NCBI GenBank assembly: GCA_938044775.1
Contig: CALIOE010000017.1
Location: 1 to 58,061, forward strand
Direction of reading: 5' to 3'
Source of the DNA: an uncultured Rhizobiaceae group bacterium
GTDB taxonomy: Bacteria; Pseudomonadota; Alphaproteobacteria; Rhizobiales; Rhizobiaceae
DNA length: 58,061 nucleotides
The notes under the pieces were generated by a model. That model saw nothing but the letters and a program-made list of their open reading frames with translations, was not told the origin of the DNA and searched no databases. Position 1 is the first letter of the stretch; each line of letters begins with the position of its first letter. Shown here one piece after another: positions 33,427 to 42,320 of the stretch. Both the position numbers and the translations under genes were made by a program.

Positions 33427-34138
33427 ACACGCCGACCATCGGTCCCAGATCGTGCCAGAATCCCCCGCGGGAAATCCCGGGTGCCCGGATGGCAGACACG
33501 GTGCCATCCAGAAACAAAGCATTGTGGCTACCAAGTTCATCACGAAAAAGGCTGGCAAAGTTCCAGAAATTGATCCCTTCATGAGAAATGACAAAGTGGA
33601 TCATGCTGCCGTCTTTCGAGACGCCCACTCCATTGCGAATCTTTCTGCTGTCGGAAGTTTTGATGAATTTGGGATGGAGCTTTCCGTCAATGACCAGCAT
33701 TGGGCCAGACTGGGTTGCAAAATCGACCGATCGCCCGGCGCTCAGGAACGATCTGGTTTCCGATACACCAACGGTTCCGCCACTGACCCAGAACACTCCG
33801 TTGGGCATGAGATGGAAGTTGCCCCAACCTTTCTTTGTAGATGCCGATTTGTGCTTTTCACCCCGCTCAACATAAAGTCCGACCGGTCCCAGGTCTTCGT
33901 GATACATGCCCGCATTCATGAGCATCACGGGTTTCGGCTTAAGATCATTCTCCAGATTGCGCAGGTTCCTGTACGGCTCCCCGTCCGCATTTTTGGAAAA
34001 TAATCGCAACGAAATGTCAGCCGTCCGATAGGAGCAGATGGTGTTCTGAACCGCAGCGTGTGTCTGCACGCGGCATCCATCCTGATCGGAGCAGGGGCCA
34101 AAAAAGGCGCAGATCAAGGAGAGTACGATATCCCACAC
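33416..34138 (-). CDS. Exported DUF2233 (phosphodiester glycosidase-like) protein
   Basis: The 240-aa product carries the NAGPA/DUF2233 pattern: MLMNAGMYHEDLGPVGLYVERG, NFHLMPNGVFWV, ATQSGPMLVIDGKLHP, RNGVGVSKDG and ALFLDGTVSAI. Known relatives cleave phosphodiester glycosides, and bacterial members are often exported. The first residues (WDIVLSLICAFFGPC) resemble a short signal or lipoprotein-like leader. The start is a GTG at 34138. The next gene upstream on the same strand, a DUF1287 protein, is 35 bases away, so the two are probably co-transcribed. Substrate unknown. Confidence 0.82.
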   Translation of the reverse strand: MWDIVLSLICAFFGPCSDQDGCRVQTHAAVQNTICSYRTADISLRLFSKNADGEPYRNLRNLENDLKPKPVMLMNAGMYHEDLGPVGLYVERGEKHKSASTKKGWGNFHLMPNGVFWVSGGTVGVSETRSFLSAGRSVDFATQSGPMLVIDGKLHPKFIKTSDSRKIRNGVGVSKDGSMIHFVISHEGINFWNFASLFRDELGSHNALFLDGTVSAIRAPGISRGGFWHDLGPMVGVFKK

Positions 34139-34173
34139 GGTTCACGATCCATCACAGTTTGCGTGCCGACAAG

Positions 34174-34839
34174 TCAAGCCGCTTCAGGATTGAAGCGAAA
34201 ATGACCGGTGACCCTGAAGTCAAAGAGACGGTCCTCCACACGCGTACCGGCTCCGATATTGTGGACGACCAGAGGGCGTTTTCCGTCACTGCTGGAACGG
34301 TGGGTCACAATGGCAATATGGGGCAGATTGCCGGGCAGGCGTTGCGATACCAAATCACCCGGTAAATAGTCGGCGCCGACGTCGGAGACTGGCAGATCTG
34401 CCTGTTTGCGGGCAAAAAATCGCTCCAGATTGGGTACCCGACGGTGATCAATGTTGCGGTCCGGTCGCTTCAAACTCCAAATCCCGGGATAGTCTCCAAA
34501 AGCCTGTTTCATGTCCTCATGGACCAACCTTTGCAGATCTACCCCAAAGGCTGTCCGGTAAGCCCGGATAACAACATCCGTGCAGACACCGACTTCGGCG
34601 GGAAGGTCACCCATGGGATAGGCGAGTTTTACATAGGCGCCATCGTAGCGAATTGTGGTCCCCACCTGGCTCTCGGCAGCGTTGATCAGTCGCGCTGCCC
34701 ATGGTTCGGCCACGGCAAAGGGAGCGGCAGAGAAATTTTGCGCCGCAATCGCGACGCCGGACTGCAAATTCAGCGACCAGGGGAGCATTGCAACTCCGGA
34801 AAGGCTCAGGCCGCCCAGAAGAAACCCGCGTCGTGACAT
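34174..34839 (-). CDS. Tat-signal DUF1287 (YiiX/NlpC-like) protein
   Basis: The 221-aa product starts with a twin-arginine signal, MSRRGFLLGGLSLSGVAML. The mature part has VCTDVVIRAYRTAFGVDLQ, a candidate nucleophilic Cys, then KRPDRNIDHRRVPNLERFF, YLPGDLVSQRLPGNLPHIAIVTHR with a candidate His, and VVHNIGAGTRVEDRLFDF. This is the DUF1287 pattern, thought to be related to the NlpC/P60-type cysteine peptidase/amidase fold. Exact activity is unknown; a cell-envelope role is inferred from export and from its exported DUF2233 neighbour. Confidence 0.82.
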   Translation of the reverse strand: MSRRGFLLGGLSLSGVAMLPWSLNLQSGVAIAAQNFSAAPFAVAEPWAARLINAAESQVGTTIRYDGAYVKLAYPMGDLPAEVGVCTDVVIRAYRTAFGVDLQRLVHEDMKQAFGDYPGIWSLKRPDRNIDHRRVPNLERFFARKQADLPVSDVGADYLPGDLVSQRLPGNLPHIAIVTHRSSSDGKRPLVVHNIGAGTRVEDRLFDFRVTGHFRFNPEAA

Positions 34840-34930
34840 CTAACCCTCCGTGAATTCGAACAGGGGTACAATGCAGGCAAAACAGGCGGAATTGGGACCT
34901 GCCTTGTGATGCCCCGCCGGAGGTCAATTG

Positions 34931-35353
34931 TCAGGATTGCGGTAGCAAAGCTGTAAGCATCCAGCGATGACCAAAAGGATCGTAAAACTGGCAAAAGCGG
35001 TCGCCCCAGAACATATCTTCAGGTGGATGCGAGTTCTTCCCGCCTTTTTCGAGAGCCAGGCCATAAATCCGGTCAATCTCGGTTACGTCGTCAAAGCGCA
35101 CGCCAATTGCAACCGGCGAGCCGACTTGCATATCGGGTGCAGAATGGCCGCCGAATTCTGGAAATTCATCTGAGAGATTCAGCGGATGACCGCGCAGCAG
35201 AAGCGTCGCGTGCATCAGCCGCTCTCCATCTTCGGCATCCATTTTGAACGTGCATTGCGCATCGAACACTTCCTCATAGAACTTGATCGCCGCTTTTGCA
35301 TTGTTCACGGTCAGATAGGGCGTAACGGTTGGCTGGGAGATTCCTTCTGTCAT
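34931..35353 (-). CDS. VOC-family (PhnB/glyoxalase-like) protein
   Basis: The 140-aa product is one vicinal-oxygen-chelate domain: VTPYLTVNNAKAAIKFYEEVFDAQ, the middle strand MHATLLLRGHPLNLSDE, and the end GDRFCQFYDPFGHRWMLT with the family's closing D-P-F/D-G-H-x-W pattern. PhnB-like VOC proteins often lack demonstrated activity. The frame extends to 35467, but family members start as MTxGxxxVTPYL, so the ATG at 35353 is chosen. It is divergent from leuC with 97 bases between. Confidence 0.9.
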   Translation of the reverse strand: MTEGISQPTVTPYLTVNNAKAAIKFYEEVFDAQCTFKMDAEDGERLMHATLLLRGHPLNLSDEFPEFGGHSAPDMQVGSPVAIGVRFDDVTEIDRIYGLALEKGGKNSHPPEDMFWGDRFCQFYDPFGHRWMLTALLPQS

Positions 35354-35450
35354 TTCAATGCTCCTGAATTCTTGACGCAAGCCCCGCCCTTGGCGCATAT
35401 CCTGTCTCAAATTTCCGGCATTTCCAAGAATGCACACGAGGACCGTAGAC

Positions 35451-36854
35451 ATGGCCGCACCACGCACGCTGTACGATAAAATCTGGGACGATCATCTTGT
35501 TCATGAACAGGACGATGGGACCTGCCTTCTTTATATCGACCGTCACCTGGTTCACGAAGTGACCAGCCCGCAGGCTTTCGAGGGCCTGCGCCTGACCAAT
35601 CGCAAAGTTCGTGCTCCCGAGAAAACACTGGCAGTGGTCGACCACAACATTCCCACCACCAACCGGGCCGGTGGCATTGAGAACAAGGAAAGCCGCATTC
35701 AGGTCGAAGCACTTGCGAAAAACGCAGCGGACTTCAATGTCGAGTACTATTCCGAAACCGACAAGCGACAAGGCATCGTCCACATTATTGGCCCCGAGCA
35801 GGGCTTTACCCTTCCCGGTATGACCATCGTCTGCGGCGACAGCCACACCTCAACGCATGGTGCGTTCGGCGCTCTTGCCCATGGAATCGGGACATCAGAA
35901 GTGGAGCACGTTCTGGCGACCCAGACCCTGATCCAGAAGAAAGCCAGGAACATGAAGGTCGAGGTGACCGGTGATCTTGGTGACGGCGTCACGGCAAAAG
36001 ACATTATTCTCGCCATCATTGGCGAAATCGGCACGGCCGGCGGCACCGGCTATGTGATCGAATTTTGCGGTCCCGCGATCGAGGCCCTGTCGATGGAAGG
36101 ACGCATGACGGTTTGCAACATGACCATCGAGGGTGGGGCTCGCGCCGGACTGATTGCCCCCGACGCCAAGACTTTCGAGTACATCAAGGACAAACCCAAG
36201 GCGCCAAAGGGCAAGGCCTGGGACATGGCGATGGAATATTGGAGCGACCTCAGGTCCGACGACGACGCCCATTTCGACAAGATCATCTCGCTGGACGCCA
36301 ATAACCTCACCCCTATCGTTTCCTGGGGCTCGTCGCCAGAGGATGTCATCGCTGTGACGGGCGTTGTCCCGGATCCGGCAAAAATCGAAGACGAGAACAA
36401 GCGCACATCAAAACAACGCGCGCTGGATTACATGGGCCTGGAAGCCGGTACAAAGATCACCGACATCAAGATCGATCGTGTGTGGATCGGTTCGTGCACG
36501 AATGGCCGGATCGAAGACCTGCGTGCAGCGGCAGCCGTGCTCAAGGGAAAGAAGATTGCCGATACGGTTTCCGCCATGGTGGTTCCCGGTTCAGGTTTGG
36601 TGAAGGCGCAAGCTGAGGCAGAGGGCCTCGACAAAATCTTTATTGAGGCCGGAGCAGAATGGCGCGAACCCGGATGCTCCATGTGTCTGGCCATGAATGA
36701 TGACCGGTTAAAGCCTGAGGAGCGCTGCGCTTCTACTTCGAACCGCAATTTCGAAGGGCGCCAGGGATTCAAGGGGCGCACGCATCTCGTGTCACCCGCC
36801 ATGGCCGCAGCAGCCGGCATCGCCGGCCATTTTGTAGACATCCGCGATCTTTAG
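35451..36854 (+). CDS. leuC: 3-isopropylmalate dehydratase large subunit
   Basis: LeuC with LeuD isomerises 2- to 3-isopropylmalate in leucine biosynthesis. The 467-aa product is full length and shows [63 protein letters not shown], and the three Fe-S cysteines in IGSCTNGR and [11 protein letters not shown]. The ATG at 35451 matches the family start; an upstream ATG at 35430 would add seven residues. leuD is not in the window. The downstream gene starts on the last base of the leuC stop codon. Confidence 0.97.
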   Translation: MAAPRTLYDKIWDDHLVHEQDDGTCLLYIDRHLVHEVTSPQAFEGLRLTNRKVRAPEKTLAVVDHNIPTTNRAGGIENKESRIQVEALAKNAADFNVEYYSETDKRQGIVHIIGPEQGFTLPGMTIVCGDSHTSTHGAFGALAHGIGTSEVEHVLATQTLIQKKARNMKVEVTGDLGDGVTAKDIILAIIGEIGTAGGTGYVIEFCGPAIEALSMEGRMTVCNMTIEGGARAGLIAPDAKTFEYIKDKPKAPKGKAWDMAMEYWSDLRSDDDAHFDKIISLDANNLTPIVSWGSSPEDVIAVTGVVPDPAKIEDENKRTSKQRALDYMGLEAGTKITDIKIDRVWIGSCTNGRIEDLRAAAAVLKGKKIADTVSAMVVPGSGLVKAQAEAEGLDKIFIEAGAEWREPGCSMCLAMNDDRLKPEERCASTSNRNFEGRQGFKGRTHLVSPAMAAAAGIAGHFVDIRDL

Positions 36855-37465
36855 TGCGGACTGCCGCAGCAAGACTTGCTGTTGTCTATTTGGCAATGGC
36901 TGCAGCTCCCACTGCTGCAGCCATGTGCAACCTCGGTGACGGCCCTCCGGGGCTGTTGTCTACCACCGACAAAAAGCGATATGGCGATCTCTACCAAAGC
37001 CGGGCCAAAGGGCTGGTTGGCGCGCTAAGGAGCGAAAACCAGGCCGACCGGGCTTCCATCGCATCTCTGCTCGAACGGGTGAATGCAGCGCAGCAACGCC
37101 CGGGCGTTTCTGCTCTGCAGGGACAATATACCTGCCGGATCGCCAAACTGGGCGGACTGGCCAATCTCGTGATCTACAGGCCGTTTACCTGTCGCATCGA
37201 CGTTCTGGACGGCACTGCCCGGATCAACAAATTGACCGGTTCGCAGCGACTCTCAGGCACCCTTGTGCCGATCGGCAATGGGTTCACTTATGCCGGCGCC
37301 TTGCATTACGAACGCGAACAGCCGGTGGACTATGGCTCTGATCCTGAACGCGACCAGGTTGGCTGCCTGGTATGGCTCAGTGCGGATGAACTGGTTCTTG
37401 AAATGCCGGCTCCAAATTTCGATTCGGTCCACGACATCATGATCCTGAAACGGATAAGCGAGTGA
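36854..37465 (+). CDS. Exported DUF4893-like protein
   Basis: The 203-aa product has a signal peptide (ARLAVVYLAMAAAPTAAAM) and the DUF4893 pattern: DKKRYGDLYQSRAKGL, YTCRIAKLGGLANLVIYRPFTCRID with paired cysteines, KLTGSQRLSGTL, and VGCLVWLSADELVLEMPAP. Function is unknown. The GTG start shares its G with the leuC stop (TAGTG), so it is translationally coupled to leuC. Confidence 0.75.
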   Translation: MRTAAARLAVVYLAMAAAPTAAAMCNLGDGPPGLLSTTDKKRYGDLYQSRAKGLVGALRSENQADRASIASLLERVNAAQQRPGVSALQGQYTCRIAKLGGLANLVIYRPFTCRIDVLDGTARINKLTGSQRLSGTLVPIGNGFTYAGALHYEREQPVDYGSDPERDQVGCLVWLSADELVLEMPAPNFDSVHDIMILKRISE

Positions 37466-37561
37466 CGCGGTTATGGTCGGCGGCACCCGAGCCATCAGTT
37501 TTCATTTTCCTTTAACAGCACCGCAGTAGGCTGCCCTGAAGTTTTTTGGGGAAACTGGGTT

Positions 37562-38773
37562 ATGGGCGGAGCATACTACATAATGATGGTCAATGTGGCC
37601 GTTGGTGTGGTGCTTCTGGTCGGCTTCACGGCGCTCTGGGTCTACGACCGAAACCGTCCCGCACCCCTGTTCATGGCACTCGCCACGCTGTTTTTTCTCG
37701 GCAGCGGCGGTTTGGAACTCTCCGCGCCCTTTTTCGCCCTGCAATACGGTTCGCTCTACCTGTTTGTTCTCTATTCGGTCAATCTGGCTGCCGGCGTCCT
37801 GCTGGGAGCCGGCGTGACAATACACTACCGACTCGACCCCCACTGGAAGCTTACCGGTGTCGCCTATCTGCTCGGGTTGCTGGTGACCTATCTGGTTCTC
37901 GACATGCCGCGCCAGTCCGTCCTGCGCATGAGCATCAATCAATTGCCGCTGGTGCTCGCCATCGGGACCTGTGCGGCACGCGTCATCATGGTGAAGCAGA
38001 AGTCCATTCTTGATCAGGCAGTCGCCGCAGCCCTGGTTGTCTTTGCCATCAATCTTGCCGGCAGGCCCGCTGTCCTCTGGTTCTTCGGAACCATGGGCAA
38101 CACGGCTGCCGAAGCCCATGCTACCGATTACGCCATTGTCTCGAACCTGGCGCTGGCAATTGTAACAATGTCGACCGCAACCATCCTGATGCTGACATTG
38201 GTCGCTGATCTCGTGAGCGATCTGACCAGGAAAAGCCAGCGCGACCCGCTGACAGGTCTGCTTAATCGCCGCGGCCTCAATGCCAGATTGAGCCATAACG
38301 GAATTTCAGCCGAGCATGGTATGCAACCGGTCAGCGTTGTCATTGCCGATATTGATCACTTCAAGGCAGTCAATGACATCCATGGCCATGCAATCGGCGA
38401 CAAGGTAATACAGCGGTTCGCACGGTTGCTCGAAGCAGCTGCCGGAGGACAACATCTGGTTTCACGCATCGGCGGCGAGGAATTCGCGATCGTTTTGCCG
38501 GCTTGCGATGTGGCAATGGCGCGGATGTTTGCGGAAGGCGTCCGCACCGTCTTCGCCGAGACCGCGATTTCCGAATTGCCAAGTCATCCGGTATCAGCCA
38601 GTTTTGGTGTGGCCGGTTGGCGGCGTGGGGCGCCTTTGGATCAGGCAATCTCTGCAGCTGACACGGCTCTGTATCGCGCCAAGCGCGCTGGCCGCAATCG
38701 CGTCCAGGTCGCCGGCAATTCACAACAGGCACTGCGCGACAAGCAAAGCATCAAGACCGGCAACGGCAGCTGA
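37562..38773 (+). CDS. Membrane diguanylate cyclase (GGDEF domain)
   Basis: The 403-aa product has about six membrane helices in residues 1-215, then a GGDEF domain: DPLTGLLNRRGLNA, VVIADIDHFKAVNDIHGHAIGD, and the catalytic RIGGEEFAIVLP near residues 302-313. GGEEF is an active form of the motif, so it should make cyclic di-GMP. The allosteric I-site (RxxD ahead of the motif) reads GGQH, so product inhibition is probably absent. The N-terminal helices are a sensor of unknown type. It converges on the M3 peptidase gene. Confidence 0.92.
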   Translation: MGGAYYIMMVNVAVGVVLLVGFTALWVYDRNRPAPLFMALATLFFLGSGGLELSAPFFALQYGSLYLFVLYSVNLAAGVLLGAGVTIHYRLDPHWKLTGVAYLLGLLVTYLVLDMPRQSVLRMSINQLPLVLAIGTCAARVIMVKQKSILDQAVAAALVVFAINLAGRPAVLWFFGTMGNTAAEAHATDYAIVSNLALAIVTMSTATILMLTLVADLVSDLTRKSQRDPLTGLLNRRGLNARLSHNGISAEHGMQPVSVVIADIDHFKAVNDIHGHAIGDKVIQRFARLLEAAAGGQHLVSRIGGEEFAIVLPACDVAMARMFAEGVRTVFAETAISELPSHPVSASFGVAGWRRGAPLDQAISAADTALYRAKRAGRNRVQVAGNSQQALRDKQSIKTGNGS

Positions 38774-38778
38774 TCTGC

Positions 38779-40866
38779 TCAGCCCAGCCCCCGCTTTTCG
38801 ATCATGGCGTCCGGCGACGGCATCTTTCCTCTGAACGCCAGATAGGTATCCTCCGGGTCGACCGCTCCTCCTGCTGAATAGATATGGTCATGGAGCCTGC
38901 GCGCCAGATCAGTGTCGAAGGGGTCGCCTTTTTCCTCAAACGCGGAAAAGGCGTCGGCGTCCAGCACTTCCGACCACATATAGCTGTAGTAACCGGCAGA
39001 ATATCCGTCACCTGAAAAGACATGGGCAAAATGCGGTGTGCGATGGCGCATGGCAATTGCCTTAGGCATGCCCAGATTTTCCAGAGTCTGTTGTTCAAAC
39101 GCGACGACATCTTCAATTGGTTTGTCATGCGCCTTGTGAAATTCCATGTCGACGAGCGCCGAAGCCGTAAACTCAACCGCACCAAATCCTGCATTGAATG
39201 TTGTCGCCGCCAATACCTTTTCGAGCAGACCGAGCGGGATCGGCTCCCCGGTTTCCATATGGCGGGCGTGTTTCGACAACACTTCAGGAACGGTGAGCCA
39301 GTGTTCGTAAACCTGGCTCGGCAGTTCAACAAAATCGCGGGCAACTGCCGTTCCCGCAACCGACGGATACGTCACATCGGAGAGAATTCCGTGCAAGGCA
39401 TGGCCAAACTCGTGAAACAGCGTGCGCGCGTCATCCATCGACAAGAGCGTTTGCTCGCCTTGTGCGGCCTTAGCAAAATTCATGACGTTGACGATGATCG
39501 GAGTTTCACCGATTTTGCCGCCGCGCACAGGCAATCTGTGCTGGCTTTGAAACCCGCTCATCCACGCACCCGAGCGCTTCGACGGGCGAGCGAAGTAATC
39601 GCCTATAAACACAGCCCGGTGTGACCCGTCGGGATTGGTGACTTCAAACACACGGACATCGGGATGATAGGCGTGAATGCCTTTGCGCTCGCTGATGATG
39701 ATGCCGAAAAGCCGATTGGCAACGTCAAATGCCGCATCAATGATGTTTTCGAGCGCCAGATAGGGTTTCAGTTCGGCCTCGTCAAAATCGAACTTCCGGG
39801 CCCGCAGCTTTTCAGAATAGTGTCGCCAGTCCCACGGAGCCACATCGTGGTTGGCGCCGCTTTCAGCGATCAGTTCGGCAAGATCTTTTTCTTCCTGTTC
39901 TGCCTTGTCGAGCGCTTTGTCCCAGACCTTTTCCAACAAATCAGTGACAGCGCCCGGCTTCTTGGCCATCTGGTTCTCTAACTTGAAATCGGCGAAGCTC
40001 TCATAGCCAAGCAAATTGGCCTTCTCCTGACGCAACGCCACAATCTCCCGAACATGTGCACGGTTGTCGGTTGCACCGCCGTTTTCGCCCCGCGCGATCC
40101 AGGCCTTGAACGCCTCTTCGCGCAGGTCGCGCTTTTCGCTAAAGGTCAAAAACGGCTCGATTATTGACCGTGACAGGGTAACGGCGTGTTTCCCCGCGTG
40201 GCCGCGTTCGGACGCCGCTTCAGCCATGGCGCTTCTCAGCGTATCGGGAAGGCCGGTCAGCCCATCCTCGCTCTCGATCACCAGCACCCAGTCCTTCTCG
40301 TCCGCCAGGATATTCTGGGAAAATCCCGCGCCCAGTTCGGCGAGGCGGGCATTGATTGCCGCCAGGCGCTGCTGCCCTGCATCATCCAAGGCAGCGCCAC
40401 CCCGCACAAAACCCTTCCACCTGCGTTCCAGAACACGCTCCTGCTCAAGTGTGAGCCCCAGGTCAGATCGGTTTTGCCAAAGGGAATCGACACGTCGAAA
40501 CAGGTTCTTGTTGGATGACGTCTCGGACATGTGTCGTGACATCTTCGGCGCGATATCACGTTCGAGCTCGCGCAGCACATCATCGCTGTCTGCGCCAATC
40601 AGGTTCCAGAACAGGGCCGACACGCGAGACAAGTCTTCGCTGGAGGCCCTGGAGTCATCCGCTTCATCGCCGGAGGCTTCGAGCGCGTCGATTGTATTTT
40701 CAAAGGTCGGCTCTTCGGAGTTGTCCGCAATCTGATTGATCCTTGCCCGATCGCGTTGCAAGGCGAGATCAAAAGCGACTGCAAAGTCTTTGCTGCTGAT
40801 CCGGTCAAATTCCGGCAGGCCCATCGGGCCATTCCAGCTGAACAGGGCTTCGTTGACTTTGGACAT
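38779..40866 (-). CDS. dcp: M3-family peptidase (Dcp/oligopeptidase A-like)
   Basis: The 695-aa product is a thimet-oligopeptidase-family zinc metallopeptidase. The HExxH motif is in LFHEFGHALHG, with the downstream Glu ligand expected in FVELPSQVYEHW. C-terminal blocks HRTPHFAHVFSGDGYSAGYYSYMWSEVLDAD and the start NGPMGLPEFDRI suit peptidyl-dipeptidase Dcp. These enzymes degrade cytoplasmic peptides. No signal peptide is present. Separating Dcp from PrlC/OpdA needs an alignment, so the symbol is tentative. It is divergent from the sodium-channel gene across a repeat cluster. Confidence 0.9.
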   Translation of the reverse strand: MSKVNEALFSWNGPMGLPEFDRISSKDFAVAFDLALQRDRARINQIADNSEEPTFENTIDALEASGDEADDSRASSEDLSRVSALFWNLIGADSDDVLRELERDIAPKMSRHMSETSSNKNLFRRVDSLWQNRSDLGLTLEQERVLERRWKGFVRGGAALDDAGQQRLAAINARLAELGAGFSQNILADEKDWVLVIESEDGLTGLPDTLRSAMAEAASERGHAGKHAVTLSRSIIEPFLTFSEKRDLREEAFKAWIARGENGGATDNRAHVREIVALRQEKANLLGYESFADFKLENQMAKKPGAVTDLLEKVWDKALDKAEQEEKDLAELIAESGANHDVAPWDWRHYSEKLRARKFDFDEAELKPYLALENIIDAAFDVANRLFGIIISERKGIHAYHPDVRVFEVTNPDGSHRAVFIGDYFARPSKRSGAWMSGFQSQHRLPVRGGKIGETPIIVNVMNFAKAAQGEQTLLSMDDARTLFHEFGHALHGILSDVTYPSVAGTAVARDFVELPSQVYEHWLTVPEVLSKHARHMETGEPIPLGLLEKVLAATTFNAGFGAVEFTASALVDMEFHKAHDKPIEDVVAFEQQTLENLGMPKAIAMRHRTPHFAHVFSGDGYSAGYYSYMWSEVLDADAFSAFEEKGDPFDTDLARRLHDHIYSAGGAVDPEDTYLAFRGKMPSPDAMIEKRGLG

Positions 40867-40930
40867 GAACGCTCATCCGTTTGGCTTGAGAATTATTGAA
40901 CTTAGGAAGCAAGGCACAGCTTCACAACCA

Positions 40931-40972
40931 TGCCAGTACTGTCATGACGGTACTGGCATGACAGTACTGGCA
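40931..40972. repeat. Tandem and inverted repeat cluster upstream of the ion channel
   Basis: TGCCAGTACTGTCATG at 40931-40946 is a perfect 16-base inverted repeat of CATGACAGTACTGGCA at 40957-40972. A 14-base direct repeat, GTACTGKCATGACR, also runs through it about 2.6 times. It sits centrally in the 129-base region between two divergent genes and may be an operator or a cruciform/hairpin site. Confidence 0.85.
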
Positions 40973-40995
40973 ATTTTCGCTGCGGGCACTATGTC

Positions 40996-41829
40996 ATGCC
41001 GCATGTTCTTTTTCCTCTGATTCCCGGCCGCCCCATGCAACAGCGTCTCGCCGAACTCATCGCCAGTCGTCGCTTTGAATATGCGATCATCGGGCTGGTT
41101 GTTCTAAACGCCATCATTCTTGGCATGGAGACCAGCAAGACAATTATGGCCGCTATCGGGCCGGTCTTGCTCGCACTCGACACAATGATCCTAACGGTGT
41201 TCGTTGTTGAACTGCTGATCCGCTTCTACGTTTTCCGGCTGCGCTTCTTCCACGATCCCTGGCGGGTGTTTGACTTCGTGGTCGTTGGCATCGCACTGAT
41301 TCCGGCATCGGCAGGATTGTCCGTTGTCCGGGCCCTGCGGATTTTGCGCATCCTGCGTCTGATTTCTGTCATTCCCTCCCTGCGCAAGGTAGTCACAGGC
41401 CTGATTGCTGCTCTGCCGGGCATGGGCTCAATCATCGTCCTGATGCTGCTGGTTTTCTATATTTTTGCGGTCATGGCGACCAAATTGTTTGGCGAGGCAT
41501 TCCCCATATGGTTCGGCTCACTGGGAGCGGCGGCCTATTCCCTGTTCCAGATCATGACACTCGAAAGCTGGTCCATGGGCATCGTTCGGCCGGTGATGGA
41601 GCGTTTTCCCTACGCCTGGGTGTTCTTCATCACCTTCATCATGTCCACCACCTTTACGGTGCTCAACCTGTTTATCGGGATCATCGTGTCGGCCATGCAG
41701 CGCGAACATGAAGAGGAAGCAGCCGAAGAACGAGGTCAGTTGCATGACGATCAGGCGGCAATGACGGCAGAGGTCAAAGCCATGCGTGAGGAACTGGTGC
41801 TGGTTCGGAAAGCGCTGGAGCAGCGTTAG
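40996..41829 (+). CDS. Voltage-gated sodium channel, NaChBac/BacNav family
   Basis: The 277-aa product is a single six-helix channel domain that should act as a homotetramer in the inner membrane. S4 carries four arginines at three-residue spacing, R112, R115, R118 and R121, in VRALRILRILRLI. The pore has the selectivity filter TLESWSM at residues 188-194, identical to the NaChBac/NavMs sodium filter. S6 is followed by a charged coiled-coil tail (EHEEEAAEERGQL...), the family's tetramerisation element. An ATG at 41035 is an alternative start. In NaChBac-carrying bacteria the channel is linked to motility, chemotaxis and pH or salt homeostasis. Confidence 0.93.
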   Translation: MPHVLFPLIPGRPMQQRLAELIASRRFEYAIIGLVVLNAIILGMETSKTIMAAIGPVLLALDTMILTVFVVELLIRFYVFRLRFFHDPWRVFDFVVVGIALIPASAGLSVVRALRILRILRLISVIPSLRKVVTGLIAALPGMGSIIVLMLLVFYIFAVMATKLFGEAFPIWFGSLGAAAYSLFQIMTLESWSMGIVRPVMERFPYAWVFFITFIMSTTFTVLNLFIGIIVSAMQREHEEEAAEERGQLHDDQAAMTAEVKAMREELVLVRKALEQR

Positions 41830-42263
41830 GCTGGTTTCAGCGTATCCGGGTCCAGTCCGCCCATGCGACACACCTCGACCCACTCATCGCGCTTCACCGG
41901 CTGCACAGAAAGACGCATCGATGTGACAAGGGCCATATCGGCCAGCCTGGGGTTTGCTTTCACATCCTTAAGCGAAACCGGGTTTGGAACATCCGCCAGC
42001 GCCCGTATATGGACACAATCCCAGCGCTCGTCATCGGTGGTCGAATCGGGTGCCGAAAGCTTGCTCACTTCAGCAATTCCCACGACATCCAACCCCTCGT
42101 TTGAATGATAGAAAAAGGCCCGGTCGCCGAGCTCCATCGCGCGCATATTGTTGCGCGCCTGGTAATTACGAATACCGTCCCATTCCTCCCCGGCCTTGCC
42201 TTTGGCCTTTTGCTGGTCCCACGACCATTTGAACGGTTCGGATTTAAACAGCCAGTATTGCAT
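41826..42263 (-). CDS. EVE-domain protein
   Basis: The 145-aa product is a single EVE domain (PUA/YTH-like fold): MQYWLFKSEPFKWSWDQQ, EWDGIRNYQARNNMRAMELGDRAFFYHSNEG, VVGIAEVSK, WDCVHIRALADVPNPVSLKDVKANPRLADMALV. EVE proteins are proposed to bind modified bases in nucleic acid; the cellular job in bacteria is unclear. Its end overlaps the convergent channel gene by four bases. It is the last gene of a tsaD-gpsA-EVE run, 57 bases from gpsA. Confidence 0.92.
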   Translation of the reverse strand: MQYWLFKSEPFKWSWDQQKAKGKAGEEWDGIRNYQARNNMRAMELGDRAFFYHSNEGLDVVGIAEVSKLSAPDSTTDDERWDCVHIRALADVPNPVSLKDVKANPRLADMALVTSMRLSVQPVKRDEWVEVCRMGGLDPDTLKPA

Positions 42264-42320
42264 TCGGGCCTCCAGCGGCGAAAATAATATGTTGTGTTCA
42301 ACCGTGCCGGACTGTTGCGG

